Shown: positions 59,722 through 64,000 of the stretch, piece after piece
Position numbering within the stretch: the first letter of the stretch is position 1
How the letters are laid out: each line of letters opens with the position of its first letter
Origin: Desulforamulus hydrothermalis Lam5 = DSM 18033
Lineage (GTDB): Bacteria; Bacillota; Desulfotomaculia; Desulfotomaculales; Desulfotomaculaceae
NCBI RefSeq assembly: GCF_000315365.1
Contig: NZ_CAOS01000001.1
Span: 63,456-127,455 of the forward strand
Reading direction: 5' to 3'
DNA: 64,000 nucleotides
Translations under genes and position numbers: made by a program
Notes under the pieces: generated by a model
Databases searched by the model: none
Seen by the model: the letters and a program-made list of their open reading frames with translations, nothing else
What the model was told of the DNA's origin: nothing

Positions 59722-60141
59722 ATGGTCAGTGTTAACGTTATCAAGCGGGGGTTATATAAAGGAATAACCACCACCTGGCTGCTAGCCAAAGTGGTGGTGC
59801 CGGTTTATCTGGCGGTTACTTTTTTAAGCTTTACACCTTTGTTAAATAAACTTGCCACCCTGTGCGCTCCTTTAATGAAATACCTGGGGCTGCCGGGAGA
59901 GGCATCCCTGGCCATAGTGCTGGGCAATGCGGTGAATCTTTATGCAGCCCTGGGGGCAATGGCTTCGTTGCCTTTAACATCACGGGAGGTCACCATTATA
60001 GCGATGATGTTGCTGCTTTCCCATACAATTTTTGTTGAAAGTGCGGTAGCCGGTAAATGCGGTATTAACCCTTGGGTTGTCGGCGGTTGTCGCTTTGTTT
60101 TTTCAGTGACAGTGGGGGTATTCTTAAATCAAGTGCTTTGA
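59722..60141 (+). CDS. Gate (nucleoside-recognition) domain membrane protein, A
   Basis: 139 aa, four TM helices. LGLPGEASLAIVLGNAVNLY and the FVESAVAGKCG region belong to the Gate/spore-maturation-A/B-like family. Transport or regulatory role unknown. GGCAGGAGG upstream of ATG. Adjacent to a second Gate protein, probably forming a heteromer. Confidence 0.82.
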   Translation: MVSVNVIKRGLYKGITTTWLLAKVVVPVYLAVTFLSFTPLLNKLATLCAPLMKYLGLPGEASLAIVLGNAVNLYAALGAMASLPLTSREVTIIAMMLLLSHTIFVESAVAGKCGINPWVVGGCRFVFSVTVGVFLNQVL

Positions 60142-60180
60142 AAATATTTAACCCAGATTAACTTTCAGAGGATGTTCAAA

Positions 60181-60684
60181 ATGGATTGGTCAGAATTTAT
60201 TAAAACTGCTGTTAGTGGCAGTCTGCGTAGTGTAGGGCAAATGGCCCTGATTATTATTCCTTTAATGGTAATACTGGAAATTGCCAAAGAAATACAGCTA
60301 ATGGACAGGATAGCCCACCGGCTGGCACCGGCCATGAGGTTTTTTAAACTTCCCCCGGAAAGTGCTTTTCCTGTTTTAATCGGTTTAACCTTTGGCTTAG
60401 CATACGGTGCCGGCTTAATTATTGAAAGCGTAAAGACCGGACGGCTGTCCTGGCGGGATTTGTTTATAATTAATGTATTTTTGATTTTGTGCCATTCGGT
60501 GGTGGAGGATACAGCCCTTTTTATCGCGGTGGGAGCCGACGGTACTGTTATTTTGCTTGGCAGAATTATCTTAGCTCTGGTTGTAACCTATTTTTTATCA
60601 CGATGGCAAGGGTTAAACAGGCTGGAGAGAATATTGGGCGGCAGCATTGATGTTCCCCGTTGTACGCATTGCCGGAAAGGATGA
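60181..60684 (+). CDS. Gate (nucleoside-recognition) domain membrane protein, B
   Basis: 167 aa from ATG 60181 (AGAGG at a suitable distance; ATG 60172 abuts it). TM helices with the Gate pattern (GSLRSVGQMALIIIPLMVIL, FPVLIGLTFGLAYGAGLIIE, LILCHSVVEDTALFIAVG) and a short tail with Cys pair (CTHCRKG). The HSVVEDT motif is characteristic of the B-type partner. Likely pairs with the protein at 59722. Confidence 0.82.
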   Translation: MDWSEFIKTAVSGSLRSVGQMALIIIPLMVILEIAKEIQLMDRIAHRLAPAMRFFKLPPESAFPVLIGLTFGLAYGAGLIIESVKTGRLSWRDLFIINVFLILCHSVVEDTALFIAVGADGTVILLGRIILALVVTYFLSRWQGLNRLERILGGSIDVPRCTHCRKG

Positions 60685-60690
60685 AACATT

Positions 60691-61092
60691 GTGATAAAAA
60701 ACCTATCTGTCACAGTCGGTGAAGGCAGGTACCGGGTTGAACTTTATGCCGGTATAACGGCAGACGGGGTGGTTTGCCAGCTGTATGGCGGTACCAAACC
60801 GCATGTGGGGGCAGTGGTTCTTTCTCTGCCTCGACCCAGTTTGCAAAATTCACGCCTAATAAGTTGTAATTCCAGTGTCCTGCCCAGGTTGGGACATAAA
60901 GATGATGAAATAGCCAAACCGCTGGCGGAAGAATTAGCCAGGCAACTTAATCAGCCGGTGGTATTGGTGGCCGGCCTCCATATTGATGAAGCCACGGCAG
61001 AGGAAATACAGCTGCTGTGCCGTCACTGCCGGCAAGCAGTAGAGCAGTTTTTAAATCATCCGGAAAGGGACACAATAACCCCAGTAAAATAA
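60691..61092 (+). CDS. LpdD-like prenyl-flavin chaperone candidate
   Basis: 133 aa. GAVVLSLPRPSLQNSRLISC, LGHKDDEIAKPLAEELARQL and VVLVAGLHIDEATAEEIQLL match the LpdD-like domain found with UbiD-type decarboxylases, where it is thought to help load prenylated FMN. The UbiD protein in this window (42023) is 18 kb away. GTG start. Family call by motif memory only. Confidence 0.65.
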   Translation: MIKNLSVTVGEGRYRVELYAGITADGVVCQLYGGTKPHVGAVVLSLPRPSLQNSRLISCNSSVLPRLGHKDDEIAKPLAEELARQLNQPVVLVAGLHIDEATAEEIQLLCRHCRQAVEQFLNHPERDTITPVK

Positions 61093-61104
61093 TGGGGTGA
61101 CAAA

Positions 61105-61419
61105 ATGGAAAAATTATGCGTATTGTGCAACCAACTCTTTCAACTAACCGCCAGCTGCCCCAACTGTGGGAATGATTTAAGTGATCAGGGTTTGATACAG
61201 GATTATTATGACTCTTACAGCCCCTATGAAGATCAGACGGTATTTGAGGACGGTTACAGAGGCTACACAGAAGAGTGTTGTGTCCATTTGCTGGCCTGCC
61301 CATGTTGCCGGTTTCGTGAGTTTCGGGCTCTGAAGCGGCTGCCGCTTCAGAACTATAGCAATGAAATGCCAGAGTTAACAAATATTAAGTCGTTAGACAA
61401 TTCTGTTCACCGACCATAA
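61105..61419 (+). CDS. Zinc-ribbon-type hypothetical protein
   Basis: 104 aa. CVLC-x10-CPNCG near the N-terminus and CCVHLLACPCC further on suggest two metal-binding knuckles; the central part is acidic and Tyr-rich (QDYYDSYSPYEDQ). No known function. ATG with GGGGTGA upstream; same direction as its neighbours. Confidence 0.7.
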   Translation: MEKLCVLCNQLFQLTASCPNCGNDLSDQGLIQDYYDSYSPYEDQTVFEDGYRGYTEECCVHLLACPCCRFREFRALKRLPLQNYSNEMPELTNIKSLDNSVHRP

Positions 61420-61441
61420 TATTATTATGGAGGTGAAAATA

Positions 61442-61660
61442 ATGCGGCAAAATTTAAACCCTGCCGAGCGATGGTTAAGTGTTGTGGGAGGCCTTGCTTT
61501 TGCCGGTTTAGGGCGTTCTGAGAGCTTGCGTCACTCCCTGTTGGGAAAATGTATGACTTTCCTGGGAGTAAAGACGGCAGCTGTAGGTATAATCGGTTAC
61601 GAACCGCTGCTGGAGTTAACGGGTCAAAAAGAAGATGATGATTATGAGGATTTCTTTTAA
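61442..61660 (+). CDS. DUF2892-like small membrane protein
   Basis: 72 aa from ATG 61442 (GGAGGTG at 61429-61435 lies within a longer in-frame start). LNPAERWLSVVGGLAFAGLG and the C-terminal segment fit the YgaP-type DUF2892 hairpin; Asp/Glu-rich end. Function unknown. Confidence 0.72.
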   Translation: MRQNLNPAERWLSVVGGLAFAGLGRSESLRHSLLGKCMTFLGVKTAAVGIIGYEPLLELTGQKEDDDYEDFF

Positions 61661-61670
61661 TTAAACTAAA

Positions 61671-61696
61671 CGCCCGGCCATAACCGGGTGTTTTTT
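61671..61696 (+). terminator. Terminator before the riboswitch region
   Basis: CGCCCGG (61671-61677), loop CCATAA, CCGGGTG (61684-61690), then six T. Isolates the sel-region transcript from the riboswitch transcript. Confidence 0.85.
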
Positions 61697-61708
61697 GTTT
61701 TTTGCTCG

Positions 61709-61737
61709 TTGACAAAAGTTTGCAGTCTTGGTAGTAT
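61709..61737 (+). promoter_or_regulatory. Promoter of the tandem riboswitch transcript
   Basis: -35 TTGACA (61709-61714), 17-base spacer, -10 TAGTAT (61732-61737). Start expected near 61744, just before the guanine aptamer. Confidence 0.75.
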
Positions 61738-61759
61738 AAATTTAGACAAGTGAAAAATT

Positions 61760-61824
61760 TCCGTATATGCTTGGGAATTGGCCCAAGTGTTTCTACCGGG
61801 CAACCGTAATTGCCTGACTACGGA
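61760..61824 (+). promoter_or_regulatory. Purine (guanine-type) riboswitch aptamer
   Basis: P1 TCCGTA/TACGGA (61760-61765 with 61819-61824). J1/2 TATA, P2 with loop-2 GAATTGG, J2/3 GTTTCTACC, P3 with loop-3 CCGTAA and J3/1 GACTAC. The C at 61818 occupies the specificity position, as in guanine rather than adenine aptamers. No terminator of its own follows. Confidence 0.93.
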
Positions 61825-61928
61825 GGGAAAGTGTACCTAGGGTTCCACAACCGTTGGGTTGGGTTGGTCCAAGCGGTACAGGCGTTTTGCGCTACACCTA
61901 TAGGGATAAAAGCCCAGGAGGTAGGTTT
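61824..61928 (+). promoter_or_regulatory. PRPP riboswitch aptamer (ykkC subtype 2b)
   Basis: Carries the ykkC core GGAAAGTGTACCTAGGGTTC, TTGGTCCAAGCGGTACAGGC, CTACACC and AGGGATAAAAGCCCAGG, and the 3' extension GGTAGGTTTC typical of PRPP rather than guanidine sensors. It directly follows the guanine aptamer, the known tandem arrangement in which guanine represses and PRPP overrides. Confidence 0.9.
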
Positions 61929-61970
61929 CACTCTGCTATTGAGGATGAAGCCTATCTGCCTGGGCTTTTT
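61910..61970. terminator. Shared riboswitch terminator, likely bidirectional
   Basis: AAGCCCAGG (61910-61918) and AGGTAGGTTT (61919-61928) pair with AAGCCTATCT (61949-61958) and CCTGGGCTT (61959-61967), then TTT on the plus strand. The left arm is part of the PRPP aptamer, so PRPP binding prevents the terminator. Read on the minus strand the hairpin is followed by TTTTA and can also end the csp transcript. Confidence 0.85.
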
Positions 61971-61990
61971 GGCATTGTTTTGATATTAAG

Positions 61991-62188
61991 TTACAGTTTG
62001 ATTACATTGGCCGCTTGCGGGCCGCGAGTACCTTCTACTATATCAAATTCTACCGGCTGACCTTCTTCCAGTGTGCGATAACCATCGGTTTGAATAGCAG
62101 AATAATGAACAAAAACATCCGTGCCGGATTCGGCTTCGATAAATCCGTACCCCTTATTTGCGTTAAACCATTTAACCTTACCTTGCAA
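61991..62188 (-). CDS. Cold-shock (CspA-family) protein
   Basis: 65-aa OB-fold RNA chaperone with RNP1 KGYGFIE and RNP2 [21 protein letters not shown] start and [10 protein letters not shown] end are typical. GAGGAGG ribosome site on the minus strand. It lies head-on between the riboswitch terminator and the transporter genes, so riboswitch read-through would be antisense to it. Confidence 0.97.
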   Translation of the reverse strand: MQGKVKWFNANKGYGFIEAESGTDVFVHYSAIQTDGYRTLEEGQPVEFDIVEGTRGPQAANVIKL

Positions 62189-62377
62189 TTTATTTCCTCC
62201 TCAAAATTATATAAAGCAAAACTGCTTCTACCTTAAAGTATGGGCAATAAAATGCCAAGCTATTCCTTGTCTTTAAAATATTTAACAGGTTTCAAAGAGG
62301 TTTCTGATCCAGGGGGTGAGAAAGGTCATAACAGAGCAGTTAAGATTTACGTCTTTAAAATGTAAGGAGGGTAAAAG

Positions 62378-63487
62378 GTGAAAAAAATTTTATGGTTTGT
62401 TTTAATGTTAATGCTTGCCTTTAATTTGGCTGGCTGTGGCGGCGAGAAGCCCCAGGTGCAAGATGATAAAAAGCAAGCTGCATCGTCTGAAAAACTGAAA
62501 ATTGCGTTTGTTTATGTGGGGCCGGTGGGTGATGGCGGCTGGAGCTATGCCCATGACCAGGGGCGCAAGTATTTAGAACAGCAAATACCGGATGTGGAAA
62601 CCACTTACATTGAGTCTGTACCTGAAGGTGCTGATTCTGAACGGGTAATTACCGAACTGGTTGAAAAGGGTAATAAAATTATTTTTGCTACCAGTTTTGG
62701 CTTTATGGACAGTGTGATTAAGGTGGCACAAAAATATCCTGATGTAAAGTTCTTGCATTGCTCCGGTTACAAAACCGCCGAAAATGTTGGTACTTATTTT
62801 GGTCGTATGTACCAGGCCCGCTATCTTACGGGTATTGTAGCCGGTAAAACCACCCAAAGCAATGTCATCGGCTATGTGGCTGCTTTCCCCATTCCCGAAG
62901 TAATTCGTGGCATTAATGCTTTTACTCTGGGGGTACGTTCTGTTAACCCCAACGCCAAGGTAAAAGTGGTTTGGACCAACACCTGGTATGATCCCGCCGC
63001 TGAAAAAGAAGCAGCCAAGAGTCTGCTGGAAGCCGGGGCGGATGTAATTACGCAGCACCAGGATACTCCCGGGCCCCAACAGGCGGCTGAAGAAAAAGGT
63101 AAGTTCAGTATAGGGTACAACAGCGACATGAGCAAAATGGCACCCAAGGCAGTATTGACTTCTGCCGTCTGGAATTGGGGTCCCTACTATGTGGAAACTG
63201 TGAAAGCCATTAAAGAAGGAACCTGGAAGAGCAACCAGTACTGGGGGCCCATGTCTGATCAAATTGTTGACCTGGCACCCTTTGGCCCGATGGTTCCGGA
63301 TGATGTAAAAAAATTGGTAGAAAATAAAAAACAAGAGATTATTTCCGGTAAATTTGACGTATTTACCGGCCCCATCAAAGACCAAACCGGCAAGGAGCGT
63401 GTAGCCGCCGGCCAGCAAATGTCGGATGCAGATATGCTTTCCTTTGACTGGTTTGTGGAAGGTGTAGAAGGTACCATACCCAAATAA
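62378..63487 (+). CDS. BMP-family substrate-binding lipoprotein (nucleoside-type ABC transporter)
   Basis: 369 aa. Signal peptide with lipobox LAGC (Cys20), Lys/Ser linker, then a BMP/PnrA-type binding domain (IAFVYVGPVGDGGWSYAHDQ G, IFATSFGFMDSVIKVA, NVGTYFGRMYQARYLTGIVA G, NVIGYVAAFPIPEVIRGINA F, ADVITQHQDTPGPQQAA, IGYNSDMSKMAP). Homologues bind purine nucleosides or related bases. AAGGAGGG upstream. It is the first gene downstream of the guanine-PRPP riboswitch, which supports a purine-salvage cargo, although the opposing csp gene lies between them. Confidence 0.93.
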   Translation: MKKILWFVLMLMLAFNLAGCGGEKPQVQDDKKQAASSEKLKIAFVYVGPVGDGGWSYAHDQGRKYLEQQIPDVETTYIESVPEGADSERVITELVEKGNKIIFATSFGFMDSVIKVAQKYPDVKFLHCSGYKTAENVGTYFGRMYQARYLTGIVAGKTTQSNVIGYVAAFPIPEVIRGINAFTLGVRSVNPNAKVKVVWTNTWYDPAAEKEAAKSLLEAGADVITQHQDTPGPQQAAEEKGKFSIGYNSDMSKMAPKAVLTSAVWNWGPYYVETVKAIKEGTWKSNQYWGPMSDQIVDLAPFGPMVPDDVKKLVENKKQEIISGKFDVFTGPIKDQTGKERVAAGQQMSDADMLSFDWFVEGVEGTIPK

Positions 63488-63495
63488 AAATAATT

Positions 63496-63524
63496 GCTGC
63501 TGGCAGGCATGTCCTGCCAGCAGC
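63496..63524 (+). other. Intercistronic hairpin
   Basis: GCTGCTGGCAGG (63496-63507), loop CATGT, CCTGCCAGCAGC (63513-63524). Perfect 12-bp stem without T-run between the binding protein and ATPase genes. Usual role is mRNA stabilisation or partial attenuation, so that more binding protein than transporter is made. Confidence 0.8.
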
Positions 63525-63545
63525 TGAATTTAAGGGGAGAGGGTT

Positions 63546-64000
63546 GTGACTGCCGATTTTCTGGTGGAAATGAAGCAAATCAGCAAAAGATTTCCTGGCG
63601 TGTTGGCCAACGACTGTATCGATTTGCAGGTAAAGAGAGGCGAAGTCCTGGCCTTATTGGGTGAAAACGGCTCGGGCAAAAGCACTTTGATGTCTATATT
63701 GTCTGGGCTTTACCGCCCGGATGCCGGTGAGATATATATTGAAGGCAGAAAAGTAAACTTTAAATCTCCTCGCGATGCCATTGATGCCGGCATTGGCATG
63801 GTACACCAGCATTTTAAACAAGTAGATACTTTTTCGGTGGCTGAAAATATTATATTGGGCAGCAAAGAAAAAAAATGCCTGTTACAGGCAGGTAAAGCAG
63901 AAAAAGAAATTGCAGAAATTTCGCGGGGATATGGCCTGCAAGTTGAGCCAACCGCAAAAATATGGCAGTTATCCATTGCCGAACGCCAGCGGGTAGAGAT
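63546..64000 (+). CDS. ABC transporter ATP-binding protein (partial)
   Basis: The first 151 codons are present and the gene runs off the window. GTG 63546 with GGGGAGAGG upstream. VEMKQISKRFPGVLANDCID, Walker A LLGENGSGKSTLMSIL, Q-loop region MVHQHFKQVD and the start of the signature area (LSIAERQRVEI) fit the double-ATPase type (YufO/RbsA-like) that partners BMP-family binding proteins. Membrane components are expected beyond the window. Confidence 0.93.
   Translation, partial: MTADFLVEMKQISKRFPGVLANDCIDLQVKRGEVLALLGENGSGKSTLMSILSGLYRPDAGEIYIEGRKVNFKSPRDAIDAGIGMVHQHFKQVDTFSVAENIILGSKEKKCLLQAGKAEKEIAEISRGYGLQVEPTAKIWQLSIAERQRVE

Overview
The window looks like the chromosome of an anaerobic, spore-former-type Firmicute close to the Desulfotomaculum/Peptococcaceae sulfate reducers. 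This is an inference from gene content: two L-lactate permeases with FadR-type regulators, futalosine-route menaquinone genes, SelA/SelB, two rubrerythrins, corrinoid MetH with a RACo-type reactivase, S-box, guanine and PRPP riboswitches, and a TAT-exported ferredoxin with cytochrome b. No rRNA, tRNA or CRISPR array was seen.

Layout. 1-7.5 kb is a wrecked prophage. An intact tail module (tape measure, distal tail) is cut by an IS21-family element. Beyond the IS lie scraps of ParB-like and terminase-like genes, an antitoxin whose toxin is truncated, and an HNH gene with an altered catalytic motif. 7.6-11.5 kb holds accessory genes (HTH regulator with a DUF4153-like membrane protein, pRiA4b ORF-3-like protein, SDR oxidoreductase, IS66 scrap). 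11.6-21.5 kb is a poorly characterised envelope cluster: a broken histidine kinase, its NarL-type regulator, a lipoprotein, a 1012-aa exported protein, two membrane-anchored TPR proteins, an exported protein and a DUF4870-like membrane protein. 21.7-25.6 kb carries CbiM/PDGLE metal-transport subunits, a CsoR-family repressor divergent from a ferredoxin/cytochrome b pair with good promoter and operator candidates, and a rubrerythrin.

25.7-34 kb has a YchF-like GTPase, an HI0933-family flavoprotein and a SAM-riboswitch operon in which the MetH activation domain, MetH and a RACo-like reactivase are separate proteins. The flavoprotein gene is broken by an assembly artefact: a 42-base loxP-bearing 454 paired-end linker followed by a repeated 548-base piece of the gene. 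34-40.3 kb has a PAS-HD protein, a ferredoxin, a structured-RNA candidate before a glycosyltransferase, a large phosphatase-fold membrane protein and SpeD. 40.4-47.4 kb is a menaquinone operon (polyprenyl-synthetase-like, MenG, UbiD, UbiA/MqnP, MqnE, MqnA, MqnC). 47.4-50 kb holds a second rubrerythrin, MetF and a nitrilase. 50-56.3 kb is a duplicated lactate-uptake locus: two permeases, then two paralogous GntR regulators. 56.3-61.7 kb holds SelA, SelB, two gate-domain membrane proteins and small proteins. The last 2.3 kb opens with a tandem guanine-PRPP riboswitch, then an opposing cold-shock gene, then a BMP-family (nucleoside-type) ABC transporter that runs off the end.

Most interesting items: the guanine-PRPP riboswitch pair placed ahead of a transporter with an opposing csp gene between; a perfect 27-bp inverted repeat bracketing the control region of the second lactate permease (possibly invertible); the unassigned structured leader before the glycosyltransferase; the undescribed envelope cluster; and the CsoR-type repressor with an unusual cysteine pattern next to an orphan electron-transfer pair. 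The 454 linker and homopolymer-type frameshifts mean that broken genes here should be rechecked before they are interpreted biologically.
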